Assembly (NCBI RefSeq): GCF_020911725.1
Contig: NZ_CP076620.1
Location: 232,501 to 296,500, forward strand
Direction: 5' to 3'
DNA from: Clostridium cadaveris
GTDB lineage: Bacteria > Bacillota > Clostridia > Clostridiales > Clostridiaceae
Length of the DNA stretch: 64,000 nucleotides
How positions within the stretch are numbered: the stretch's first letter is position 1; each line of letters opens with the position of its first letter. The notes under the pieces were generated by a model. It worked only from the letters and a program-made list of their open reading frames with translations. It searched no databases and was not told the origin of the DNA. A program made the translations under genes and the position numbers. This document shows, one piece after another, positions 30,964 to 39,192 of the stretch.

Positions 30964-32337
30964 TTACAAATAAAGATCTCTTTCACCTTTTTTTAATTTT
31001 TCAAGGTTGTTTTTTACAAGTTCTCTAACATCATCTCTTTTAATATTGTTTATCTCATTTTTGATTAGGGCTTCGGACTTTTCTAATATTTCTTTGTCGC
31101 CATAATCTAAAGCAAATTCCATCAATGTCATCATTGCATTAGGTTCACAGACATATTGGATATTTCCTGACTTTGCAAGTTTCATAAATCTTTCGCCAGT
31201 TCTTCCTTTTCTATAACAGGCAGTGCAGTAACTTGGAATATAGCCGTCATCTAAAAGAGATTTTAGAACTTCCAATGGTGTTCTTTCATCTGATGTTTTA
31301 AACTGTTCATCTTCCTTGCCTTCTTCTCTTTCTTTATATCCACCAACACCAGTACTTGAACCAGCACTTACTTGAGAAACTCCGTATTTTAATAATTCTC
31401 TTCTCATCTCAGCAGATTCTCTGGTAGACATTATTATTCCTGTAAATGGTATTGCTATTCTTGTAATTGCTACTATTTTTTTAAACATATTGTCATCTAA
31501 TAAATTTGGGAAACTTTCTAAATCCATTCCTTTTGCTTTCTTTAATCTTGGGAAAGAAACTGTATGAAAGCCAACACCAAACTTTTCCTCTAAATGCTCA
31601 TTGTGCATCATTAAAGCTAGAACTTCAAATTTAGGATCGGAAAGACCAAAAAGCACTCCTCCACCAACATCGTCTATACCAGCTTCCATAGCTCTATCAA
31701 ATGCAGTTAAATGATAGTTGTAATCTCCTTTTATGGATTTTGGATGCATTTTATCATAAGTAGGTTTGTGGTAGGTTTCTTGGAATAATATATATGTGCC
31801 TATGTTAGCTTTTTTAAGCTTTCTGTAATTTTCAACTGTTGTTGCAGCTATATTTACGTTGACTCTTCTTATTTCTCCATTACTATTTTGAGTTTTGTAT
31901 ATAGTGTCTAAACACTTTAAGACATAGTCGATTGGAGCATTAACAGGATCTTCACCAAGCTCTAAAGCTAATCTCTTATGTCCCATTTTTTCAAGTATTT
32001 TAACTTCATCTTTAACTTCTTCTTGTGTAAGTTTTCTTCTCTTAAAGCTGTTACAACGCTGATAACCACAATAAACACAGTTATTTACGCAGTAATTACT
32101 AACATAAAGTGGAGCAAAGATGACAACACGTTTTCCATATATAGAATTTTTTATATCTCCAGCTATCTTGTACATTTCTTTTAAATTCTTATCATCTGCT
32201 TGAAGTAAAACAGCTATATCCTCGTGAGATAATCCATTTCTCTTTTTAGCTTTTTCTAAAATGTTTTGAATATCCTCTTTAGTGGCTGATTTTGCTTCGT
32301 CTAAAATTCTTTCTATATACTCATGATCTATAAACAT
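30964..32337 (-). CDS. hydG: [FeFe]-hydrogenase maturation radical SAM enzyme HydG
   Basis: 457 aa. The radical SAM motif is C83-X3-C87-X2-C90 (NYCVNNCVYCGY). The C-terminal second cluster motif is C371-X2-C374-X22-C397 (YCTACYRKGRTGERF), which distinguishes HydG from ThiH. HydG splits tyrosine to p-cresol and delivers CO and cyanide on an Fe(Cys) unit. It lies between hydE and hydF with gaps of about 20 bp, which indicates a single transcript. Confidence 0.96.
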   Translation of the reverse strand: MFIDHEYIERILDEAKSATKEDIQNILEKAKKRNGLSHEDIAVLLQADDKNLKEMYKIAGDIKNSIYGKRVVIFAPLYVSNYCVNNCVYCGYQRCNSFKRRKLTQEEVKDEVKILEKMGHKRLALELGEDPVNAPIDYVLKCLDTIYKTQNSNGEIRRVNVNIAATTVENYRKLKKANIGTYILFQETYHKPTYDKMHPKSIKGDYNYHLTAFDRAMEAGIDDVGGGVLFGLSDPKFEVLALMMHNEHLEEKFGVGFHTVSFPRLKKAKGMDLESFPNLLDDNMFKKIVAITRIAIPFTGIIMSTRESAEMRRELLKYGVSQVSAGSSTGVGGYKEREEGKEDEQFKTSDERTPLEVLKSLLDDGYIPSYCTACYRKGRTGERFMKLAKSGNIQYVCEPNAMMTLMEFALDYGDKEILEKSEALIKNEINNIKRDDVRELVKNNLEKLKKGERDLYL

Positions 32338-32353
32338 AATTCAAAATCTCCTT

Positions 32354-33484
32354 TTATAACTTATTAATTATAAGGTTATGAACTTTTACCTTATTTTTGC
32401 TAGTTTCATTTACTTTGTTTGATTTTGCCCAAAGGACATTGTCACCTCTTGTTACTTCAACTCTAAAGCCGGCTTTCCTTATTCTGTTTTCTATACACAT
32501 TCTACATTCGGCAGCTTCATCACCAGTGCATATTTTTCCATCATACAAGGAGTACTTTTCTCTGACTCTAGTTGGTGACAAGTTAGGCATCACAACATTT
32601 CCACCTGCTTTTATTCCTTTTTCTCTGCCTGTAGGATCAATACTTCCAAGAGCAGTAGTTGAAGGCAATAAAACATTGGGAAGAAGCAGCCTTGTCAAAG
32701 CCAGCATTGTTGTAGTTTTATCTACTGTTCCTGCTGTTTCATTTTTAAACGGAGTGTCTTTATGAGGAATAAATGGCCCAATTCCGCACATATGAGGATC
32801 TAATTCTTTTAAAAATATTAAATCATTTACCAAATCATCATTAGTCTGATTTGGTATTCCAACCATAAACCCAGCACCTATTTGATATCCGATTTCCTTT
32901 AAATTTTTCAAACAATTTCTTCTGTTTTCAAAGTTTGCTCCTGGGTGCAAAGATTCATAAAGTTCTTTTGTTGCAGTTTCATGCCTCAAAAGATATCTGT
33001 CGGCACCTGCCTCAAACATTTTTTTATAGGACTCATAGCTTCTTTCGCCTAAAGATAATGTTACAGCATTATTAGGGTATCTTTCTTTTATGCCTTTGAT
33101 AATTTCAACCATTTTTTCATCAGTAAAGTAAGGATCTTCACCGCCTTGAAGCACATAAGTTTTGTAACCTAATTTATCACCTATATCAGCGCATTCCATT
33201 ATATCTTCGTAGGTTAATCTATATCTATCTGCATTTTTATTGCTTCTTCTAATACCGCAGTACACACAATCCATTTTACAAAAATTTGTGAACTCTATAA
33301 GACCTCTCATATAAACGCTGTCTCCATATGTCCTCATTCGAGTTTCATGAGCCTTTTCCACAAGGTATTCCTTATCTTCATTGTTTAAATTGTCAATTAA
33401 AAACAAAAGTTCTTCTCTTGAAGCATTGTTGCTTTTGGATAGTTTATCAATGATTTCTTTTGATTTAATATTAATCACTCCCAT
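32354..33484 (-). CDS. hydE: [FeFe]-hydrogenase maturation radical SAM enzyme HydE
   Basis: 376 aa. The radical SAM motif is C69-X3-C73-X2-C76 (FTNFCKMDCVYCGIRR), with LQGGEDPYF as the SAM-binding GGE motif. The optional second cluster motif CX7CX2C is also present (ICTGDEAAECRMC). HydE acts on the HydG product to help build the dithiomethylamine-bridged diiron unit. The start ATG lies 2 nt after the stop of the preceding small gene and has no strong site of its own, so translation is probably coupled. Confidence 0.95.
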   Translation of the reverse strand: MGVINIKSKEIIDKLSKSNNASREELLFLIDNLNNEDKEYLVEKAHETRMRTYGDSVYMRGLIEFTNFCKMDCVYCGIRRSNKNADRYRLTYEDIMECADIGDKLGYKTYVLQGGEDPYFTDEKMVEIIKGIKERYPNNAVTLSLGERSYESYKKMFEAGADRYLLRHETATKELYESLHPGANFENRRNCLKNLKEIGYQIGAGFMVGIPNQTNDDLVNDLIFLKELDPHMCGIGPFIPHKDTPFKNETAGTVDKTTTMLALTRLLLPNVLLPSTTALGSIDPTGREKGIKAGGNVVMPNLSPTRVREKYSLYDGKICTGDEAAECRMCIENRIRKAGFRVEVTRGDNVLWAKSNKVNETSKNKVKVHNLIINKL

Positions 33485-33486
33485 AT

Positions 33487-33735
33487 TTAAATTTCCATTT
33501 TTGATATAGCAGTTTTTACCGTAACCCCTTGTATATTTCCAAGTTTCCCTGTAAGACTATTAATATCGTTCAATTTACCGACTACAGTTATAGAGACAAC
33601 AGAAACTCCTTCCTCGAAGGGGATACCCATTCTGCCTCGTACATTCCCCCTAAAAGTCGCAACAACTTCGTTAAATTCCTTCTGACAGACTGAAGGATCT
33701 TCTAAAATTGCGCTTATTACAGCTATCTTTTTCAT
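33487..33735 (-). CDS. TM1266-like iron-only hydrogenase system putative regulator
   Basis: 82 aa, ACT-like fold. The sequence MKKIAVISAILEDPSV, the VRGRMGIPFEEGVSVVSI segment and the closing GVTVKTAISKMEI match the TM1266 family. These small proteins are found almost only next to hydrogenase maturation genes. The role is not established; regulation by sensing an amino acid or cofactor has been supposed. GGGAGGCG precedes the ATG. It is the first gene of the hyd operon. Confidence 0.9.
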   Translation of the reverse strand: MKKIAVISAILEDPSVCQKEFNEVVATFRGNVRGRMGIPFEEGVSVVSITVVGKLNDINSLTGKLGNIQGVTVKTAISKMEI

Positions 33736-33786
33736 AATATTCGCCTCCCTTATTTTTAAAATCTAACATTTCCAATAATTAATCCA

Positions 33787-33834
33787 AATAAAAAAGCCTA
33801 GTTTTCTTACGTTCTAAAAGAAAACTAGGCTATT
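33787..33834 (-). terminator. Intrinsic terminator upstream of the hydrogenase maturation operon
   Basis: Read on the minus strand, AATAGCCTAGTTTTCTT pairs with AAGAAAACTAGGCTTTTTT and is followed by a T-run. On the plus strand the run is absent, so it acts on minus-strand transcripts heading into the operon. It lies about 50 bp before the first gene. Confidence 0.7.
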
Positions 33835-34056
33835 AACCAATATTAATTCTATGAAAAATAAAGCTGATAAAATCAACCATACTTCATATTAATTAATATA
33901 ACTAACATGCTATAAAAATTAAAGCCATTAATTATTTTCTTTCAGATTAGATTTCTCTTTTCTGTTAGATTAAAGTTGTTTTTGAAAATTATAAACAATC
34001 ATAAAAAGACGTATCTCTTAATAATTGAATATAATTTACCATAATTTATATTATAT

Positions 34057-34085
34057 ATTATATAATCTATCATGACTAGCTTCAA
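34057..34085 (-). promoter_or_regulatory. Minus-strand promoter giving a 260-nt leader toward the hyd operon
   Basis: On the minus strand, TTGAAG (34080-34085), a 17-bp spacer and a perfect TATAAT (34057-34062). Transcription would start near 34050 and meet the terminator at about 33790. The leader contains no gene of note. Confidence 0.5.
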
Positions 34086-34137
34086 ATGAAAAGTTAACCT
34101 TTTAAGGTAAGGTTTTATATTCGGTAAATAACTCGTG

Positions 34138-34171
34138 CTGTAACTTATGCAGTAATTCTGTATATTATGCA
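34138..34171 (+). promoter_or_regulatory. LytTR-type direct repeat
   Basis: CTGTAACTTATGCA (34138-34151) and CTGTATATTATGCA (34158-34171) match at 12 of 14 positions with a 20-bp period. They end 7 bp before the -35 box of the next operon. LytTR regulators bind such paired direct repeats two turns apart. Confidence 0.55.
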
Positions 34172-34178
34172 AAGTCTA

Positions 34179-34207
34179 TTGTATTCTAGAATTTGTGCAA
34201 ATATAAT
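34179..34207 (+). promoter_or_regulatory. Promoter of the Agr-like operon
   Basis: TTGTAT (34179-34184), a 17-bp spacer and TATAAT (34202-34207), 45 bp before the response regulator. Confidence 0.65.
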
Positions 34208-34251
34208 GAAATCATAAATCTACGGTAGAATTTATTAAATGGAGTGAGAGC

Positions 34252-34956
34252 ATGCTTAAGATAGCTATATGTGATGATGACATGAATGTAATAAAAAATA
34301 TGAAAGAAATAATAAAAGGAGAATTAAATGACTGCTTTATAGATACCTATAACAGCGGAGAAGTTCTGATAGAGAAGAAGAAATACTATGACATAATATT
34401 TCTTGATATAGATATGGAAGGAATCAATGGTATAGAAACTGGAAAGTGTATAAGAAGCTATGATAAGAAAGTTTATATAATTTATGTGACAAACTTTTCT
34501 GATTATAGAAAATATGCATTTTCTCTTCATGCTTTTGGATATCTTGAGAAGCCTATCAAAAGAGAAGAAGTTTTAAATGAAATTCATGAAGTTATATCCT
34601 ACAAAAATGAAGTGGAGACTATACAAGATATGTTGGAGTTTTCTACAGAAGAGGGCATAGTGAGGATTGAAGCTAGAGAAATATATTATTTTGAGTACAG
34701 TGATAGAAGAATATATATGGAAACTCAAAAGGGTAGATATACTTTGAGGAAAAAGATAAATGATATAGCTAATGATATGGAACAGTATGGATTTATAATG
34801 CCTCATAAGAGTTTTTGTGTAAATCTATTTCATGTGAAAAAGGTAAAAGGTTATGACATTCTAATCACTAATGGCAAGATGGTACCCCTATCTCAGAAAA
34901 AGTCACCTTATTTCAGAGAGCAGCTCAATATATTTTTAGAGCATTTAATAGGATGA
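34252..34956 (+). CDS. LytTR-family response regulator (AgrA-like)
   Basis: 234 aa. The receiver domain shows IAICDDDMN, acceptor IIFLDIDMEGING and lysine in YLEKPIKREE. The C-terminal LytTR DNA-binding domain (about 130-230) includes YYFEYSDRRIYMET, FIMPHKSFCVNL and the closing MVPLSQKKSPYFRE. Such regulators control quorum-sensing and surface functions. GGAGTGAGAGC precedes ATG 34252. The direct repeats upstream suggest autoregulation. Confidence 0.93.
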   Translation: MLKIAICDDDMNVIKNMKEIIKGELNDCFIDTYNSGEVLIEKKKYYDIIFLDIDMEGINGIETGKCIRSYDKKVYIIYVTNFSDYRKYAFSLHAFGYLEKPIKREEVLNEIHEVISYKNEVETIQDMLEFSTEEGIVRIEAREIYYFEYSDRRIYMETQKGRYTLRKKINDIANDMEQYGFIMPHKSFCVNLFHVKKVKGYDILITNGKMVPLSQKKSPYFREQLNIFLEHLIG

Positions 34957-35001
34957 TGAAAGGCAGAAAGCTTAAGTATGAAGATTTAAGGGGGAAGAAT
35001 A

Positions 35002-36306
35002 GTGTTTTATGAATTAATTGTAATCCTATGCATATCATTTCTTACATGCATATGTACAACCTTTGTTAGCTTTAATTTTATGAGAAAGCTTAAGAGAAAT
35101 ATATATAGGACCAAATGGGTATACGGAATTATGATTTTGATACATGTACTGCTTGTAACATCTGTCAGCATATTCAACTATCCAATTCAAAAGACAGTGA
35201 TGATGTGTATATTAAATGTTCTTATGGGGCACTTTCTTTTTAATAAAGAAAAGATGTATATGATATATTATGGCTTATTTTCTTTGTGTATAGGTATTTG
35301 TGAATTTATAGTAGTTCCAATATTTAATGTGGTTTTTATGTGGAGTGATACCTTTTACTACAAAAATGCGTGGTATTCTAGCTTGATGCTGGTCACTGCC
35401 CAAGTTATAGTTCTATGCAGTTATCGATTATTTTTAGAATTCTTTAGAAAGAAGGAGATTAAAAGATTAAATAAGGTTCAAGTGTTTAATTTTATATTTC
35501 TTCCTCTATTCAGCTTTTTAAATATAATGGTTATGCTTACTTTAACTCAGTATATAATGTATCCTATTTTGACTGCACTTATAGTTATTAATATAATTTT
35601 TATCTTATTTTTAAACGTATATTTAACTTATTTATTTCAAACTATATCGCAAAATAATGATCTTAAGAATGAAATTGCATTGTATGAACAAAAGGCAGAT
35701 CTTCAGTATGAGTACTACAATAATTTAGAGAAAAAGTATGAAAGCTCACGAAAGATTATTCACGATATGAAGAATCATCTTCAGTCTATGGAACGGCTTT
35801 ATGATATGGAAGAACATTATAAAGGTAAAAAATATAGTGATGATATCATGGAACTTTTAAATTCTTTTAATCAAGATTATTACACCACTAATTCGGTATT
35901 AAATATAGTGATAAACGATAAAGTAGAGCTTGGAAACACATATGGAATAGACATGAGCTGTAAGCTTAATGATGTTTCCTTGGATTTCATGAGGGAGATA
36001 GATGTAACCACTATTTTTGCAAATTTGCTGGATAATGCCATAGCTGCAGCTAAAGATGTCAAGCAGAATCCTTATATATTATTGAAAGCAAATAAGGTTC
36101 AGGAGTTTATAGTAATATCAATAATCAATTCTTGTAACGATAAGACTTTAGATGGCAGCGAAAAGCTAATGTCTAGCAAGAAAAAACATGAAGGATTAGG
36201 TCTTGGAAATGTAAAGATGGCACTTGAAAAGTACGATGGGCATATGAGAATAGAAAGAGAAGAAGATGAGTTCAAAGTGAATTTATTTATACCTATAGAG
36301 GAATAA
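35002..36306 (+). CDS. GHKL-type sensor histidine kinase (AgrC-like)
   Basis: 434 aa. Six or seven membrane helices occupy residues 1-215. A coiled segment leads to the H-box (SRKIIHDMKNHLQSM) and a GHKL ATPase with NLLDNAIAAAKD and EGLGLGNVKMALEKYDG. This matches the AgrC/ComD layout, which detects peptides at the membrane. A GTG start at 35002 has GGGGGAAG at good distance. No AgrB or AgrD gene is present in the window, so the ligand must be made elsewhere or be different. Confidence 0.9.
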   Translation: MFYELIVILCISFLTCICTTFVSFNFMRKLKRNIYRTKWVYGIMILIHVLLVTSVSIFNYPIQKTVMMCILNVLMGHFLFNKEKMYMIYYGLFSLCIGICEFIVVPIFNVVFMWSDTFYYKNAWYSSLMLVTAQVIVLCSYRLFLEFFRKKEIKRLNKVQVFNFIFLPLFSFLNIMVMLTLTQYIMYPILTALIVINIIFILFLNVYLTYLFQTISQNNDLKNEIALYEQKADLQYEYYNNLEKKYESSRKIIHDMKNHLQSMERLYDMEEHYKGKKYSDDIMELLNSFNQDYYTTNSVLNIVINDKVELGNTYGIDMSCKLNDVSLDFMREIDVTTIFANLLDNAIAAAKDVKQNPYILLKANKVQEFIVISIINSCNDKTLDGSEKLMSSKKKHEGLGLGNVKMALEKYDGHMRIEREEDEFKVNLFIPIEE

Positions 36307-36328
36307 ATTAAATGAAAGAGGTGTTTTT

Positions 36329-37087
36329 ATGATAGAAATATCTACTTTTATAGTCATAATCATAAATTTAGTTATAAGCTTTGGAATCCCAATAGGACTT
36401 GTTATATATCTAAGTTTTAAGAAGAAAAAAGTTATTAAATCAGCATTAATGGGTGCAGCAGTATTTATAATATTCCAGTATTTAATAAGGGTTCCTCTTT
36501 TAAATCAGGTTTTTCCGTCAATGGAGTGGTTTATAAATATAAGTATGAATCCTTGGACATACGGAATATTTTTAGGACTTACAGCGGGACTTGCCGAAGA
36601 GCTTGGCAGATATCTTGCTTTTTCAACAGCACTTAAGGGAAAGTTTGGATTTGTAGATGGAGTAGCTTATGGGATAGGTCATGGTGGAATAGAGGCTATG
36701 TTAATCTGTGGCGTTACAAATATAAATAATTTAGTCGTAGCTTTGAGCATAAATAATGGTAGCTATTTAAGCATTGGAGTCACAGAGGCAATAAAGAATC
36801 AGTTTTTAAACACATCGCCATATTTGATACTTATGGGGGGAATTGAAAGAATTTTCGCCATGATAATTCAAATTGGATTTAGTATTTTAGTATTGTATGC
36901 AGTGAAGAAGAGATGCTTCAAATATGTGGTACTTGCAGTATTTTTACACATGTTAGTAGACTCTCCAATAGTCATATTGACCAGTGTGTTTGGGGTGAGT
37001 GTTATAGGGATAGAAGTTTTTATAGGAATTATGGCAATACTATCGGTAGTATGGATTTTCAAGTCTAGAAGGTTATTAGAAGAATGA
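36329..37087 (+). CDS. YhfC-family intramembrane protease homologue
   Basis: 252 aa membrane protein with about seven helices. The conserved polar motifs inside helices, AGLAEELGRYLAF and YGIGHGGIEAMLI, match the YhfC family (DUF2324), related to CPBP/CAAX-type glutamic intramembrane proteases. A role in membrane protein or peptide processing is inferred from the family. It follows the AgrC-like gene by 22 bp with GAAAGAGGTG before ATG 36329, so it belongs to the same operon. Confidence 0.8.
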   Translation: MIEISTFIVIIINLVISFGIPIGLVIYLSFKKKKVIKSALMGAAVFIIFQYLIRVPLLNQVFPSMEWFINISMNPWTYGIFLGLTAGLAEELGRYLAFSTALKGKFGFVDGVAYGIGHGGIEAMLICGVTNINNLVVALSINNGSYLSIGVTEAIKNQFLNTSPYLILMGGIERIFAMIIQIGFSILVLYAVKKRCFKYVVLAVFLHMLVDSPIVILTSVFGVSVIGIEVFIGIMAILSVVWIFKSRRLLEE

Positions 37088-37158
37088 TTTCAATCAAATG
37101 ATAGATATGAAAGAGAAGAAAAATCTTATTAACTAATTGAGAGAGGGAGAGATGAGTT

Positions 37159-37548
37159 ATGAAAAAATTGATGGCTATAATATGTATTATTGGAATTGCA
37201 TTTGGACTTGTAGCATGTGGATCAAAACTTAATTCTGAATTTGATGAGGCAAAATTAAAGGTATCAGCTGAAGAGGTATTAAAAAATTTAAATGACAAAG
37301 AGTATGACAAAATTAACGCAAAAGTTGTAGAAGGTACAAAAGACAAGATTTCTCCAGAAGTGTTAAAGGGTGCATGGGAGCCTATATCTGAAAAATTAGG
37401 TGACTACGACAGCATATCTAAAGAGGTTGTATCTGGTAAGGATAATACCGCATCAGTTGTAATTGTTGCTAAATATGAAAATAGCAAAATGCAGCTTTCT
37501 GTGAACTACAATACTGACATGGAGATAATAGGTCTCTTTATAAAATAG
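37159..37548 (+). CDS. DUF3887 lipoprotein
   Basis: 129 aa. A lipoprotein signal peptide (MKKLMAIICIIGIAFG) ends in the lipobox LVAC (Cys20). The mature part of about 110 residues is a DUF3887 domain with LNDKEYDKINAKV, WEPISEKLGDYDSI and the terminal MEIIGLFIK. These small extracytoplasmic proteins resemble NTF2-like folds, and their function is not established. GAGAGGGAGAG precedes the ATG. It follows the YhfC homologue by about 70 bp and is probably under the same control. Confidence 0.85.
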   Translation: MKKLMAIICIIGIAFGLVACGSKLNSEFDEAKLKVSAEEVLKNLNDKEYDKINAKVVEGTKDKISPEVLKGAWEPISEKLGDYDSISKEVVSGKDNTASVVIVAKYENSKMQLSVNYNTDMEIIGLFIK

Positions 37549-37633
37549 ATAATGTCTTAAATATATATTGAATTCTTACTAACAATTGTATGATTTTGTG
37601 ATTAGCAATGTTTATATGAGGGGTGATATAAGA

Positions 37634-37759
37634 ATGGGGTTTTGGATATAGAATATTTGCATTATACAACTTATTTTCTTAGTTGGTTCCATTTTTCCCA
37701 CAGAGCGAGCATTGAAAAGAAATTTTGATAAAGATGGTAATAAAAAAGAAAATTCGTAG
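37634..37759 (+). pseudogene. Small membrane protein gene with an in-frame amber codon
   Basis: ATG 37634 has GGGGTGAT in front. It reads MGFWI, then TAG at codon 6, then NICIIQLIFLVGSIFP with a basic tail ERALKRNFDKDGNKKENS, and stops at 37757-37759. The layout of one membrane helix and a short basic tail looks like a real small protein interrupted by a nonsense codon. The rest of 37549-37827 holds no other gene. Confidence 0.45.
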
Positions 37760-37827
37760 TATTTTACAAAAATAAGTCTTTGATTTATATATGATATTAT
37801 GCGATGTTACAAAATAAATAAAAAACA

Positions 37828-37857
37828 TTGACTTAAAGAGATATGCAAGAGTATTAT
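37828..37857 (+). promoter_or_regulatory. Promoter of the T-box/met operon
   Basis: TTGACT (37828-37833), an 18-bp spacer and TATTAT (37852-37857). Confidence 0.65.
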
Positions 37858-37863
37858 TTGTAC

Positions 37864-38156
37864 TAAGATAAAGACGATGAAGAGAAAAGTAAGTACTAAA
37901 ACTTTCACAGAGAGTCCTGATTTAGTGAAACAGGATAAAGATAATAACTACTGAAAATGGTCTTGGAGTTGCATAGTTGAATTGATATTACCCTTCATTT
38001 GGGATAATATCTTTAAATTATGACGAGTTCGCCCGTTAAAGCGATAGAGTATGATGGTACTCGAAGAGGTTAATATTGTGAGATATTGATGAATTAAGGT
38101 GGTAACACGAAGTTTACAGCTTTCGTCCTTTTGTATAGGGACGAAAGCTTTTTTTA
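37864..38156 (+). promoter_or_regulatory. T-box riboswitch leader
   Basis: About 290 nt. The base of Stem I pairs AAGAC with GTCTT. The GATGAAGAG segment and the AGAGAGTCC element of Stem I are present. The T-box sequence AAGGTGGTAACACG lies at about 38096-38109. A terminator AGCTTTCGTCC/GGACGAAAGCT with T-run lies at 38118-38156. Uncharged tRNA pairing with UGGU in the T-box (discriminator base A) would favour the antiterminator. The specifier codon lies before CTGAAAATGGTCTT but could not be fixed with confidence; AUG is expected from the genes controlled. Confidence 0.88.
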
Positions 38157-38178
38157 TTTTCAAAAGGGGGATATCAGC

Positions 38179-39192
38179 ATGATAAAAATACAAAATTGCA
38201 ACAAAACATTTAAAGCAGATGGTAGAGAAGTACATGCATTAAGAAATGTGACTCTTAATATTGAAGAAGGAGATATATACGGAATCATAGGGTATAGCGG
38301 AGCAGGAAAGAGTACTCTTATAAGGTGTATCAATCTTTTAGAAAAACCAGATGAGGGGGAGGTAGTAGTTGGGGGAAAGTCGCTTATAAACTTAGGAAAG
38401 AAAGAACTTAGAGAAGTGAGAAAAGATATAGGTATGATTTTTCAACATTTCAACTTGATGAATAGTATAAGCGTATATGAAAATATAGCAGCTCCCCTTA
38501 AAAATCATACAGGACTAAGCAAAAGGGAAATACATAAGAAAGTTATAGAACTTCTAAAAATAGTCGACTTAGAAGATAAAGTGGAAGCTTATCCAAGCCA
38601 GCTAAGTGGAGGACAAAAGCAAAGAGTTGCCATAGCAAGAGCTCTAAGCGTAAATCCAAAGATTCTTCTTTGCGATGAGGCAACTTCAGCTCTAGATCCA
38701 AACACTACAAAATCGATTTTAAAGCTTATAAAAAAGATAAATGATCAAATGGGAATAACTGTTGTGATAATCACTCACCAGATGGAAGTTGTAAAGAGCA
38801 TTTGTAATAAGGTCGCAATCATGGAAAAGGGAGAGGTAGTAGAAAAAGGTGATTTAATTTCAATATTCTCAGATCCTAAAACAAGGATAGCAAAAGAATT
38901 CATAGCTCAGACAATGCATACAGACGAATTTTTAGAAAAAGTTCAAGACACAAAGAAAAACTTGTTCAAGATAAGCTTTGCTGGAGATATAACGGACACT
39001 CCGCTTATATCAAATGCTATGAAGGTGTCAAAGGGAACTATAAACATCCTATATGGAAACATAGAAAAATTATGTGACTCTATGATAGGAAACCTAATAG
39101 TTGAGATAAGAGGAACATCAATTGAAGTTAAAGATACAATAGATTATTTGAGTGAAAATGGAGCAAAGGTTGAGGTGGTAGCAAATGTTTAA
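38179..39192 (+). CDS. metN: Methionine ABC transporter ATP-binding protein
   Basis: 337 aa. Walker A is GYSGAGKSTLIRC, signature LSGGQKQRVAIARAL, Walker B ILLCDEATSALDP and H-loop ITHQMEVV. The C-terminal NIL (ACT-like) domain at about residues 255-335 binds methionine for feedback inhibition in MetN. ATG 38179 follows AAGGGGG; the longer frame starts inside the T-box terminator and is rejected. It is the first gene after the T-box leader. Confidence 0.93.
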   Translation: MIKIQNCNKTFKADGREVHALRNVTLNIEEGDIYGIIGYSGAGKSTLIRCINLLEKPDEGEVVVGGKSLINLGKKELREVRKDIGMIFQHFNLMNSISVYENIAAPLKNHTGLSKREIHKKVIELLKIVDLEDKVEAYPSQLSGGQKQRVAIARALSVNPKILLCDEATSALDPNTTKSILKLIKKINDQMGITVVIITHQMEVVKSICNKVAIMEKGEVVEKGDLISIFSDPKTRIAKEFIAQTMHTDEFLEKVQDTKKNLFKISFAGDITDTPLISNAMKVSKGTINILYGNIEKLCDSMIGNLIVEIRGTSIEVKDTIDYLSENGAKVEVVANV

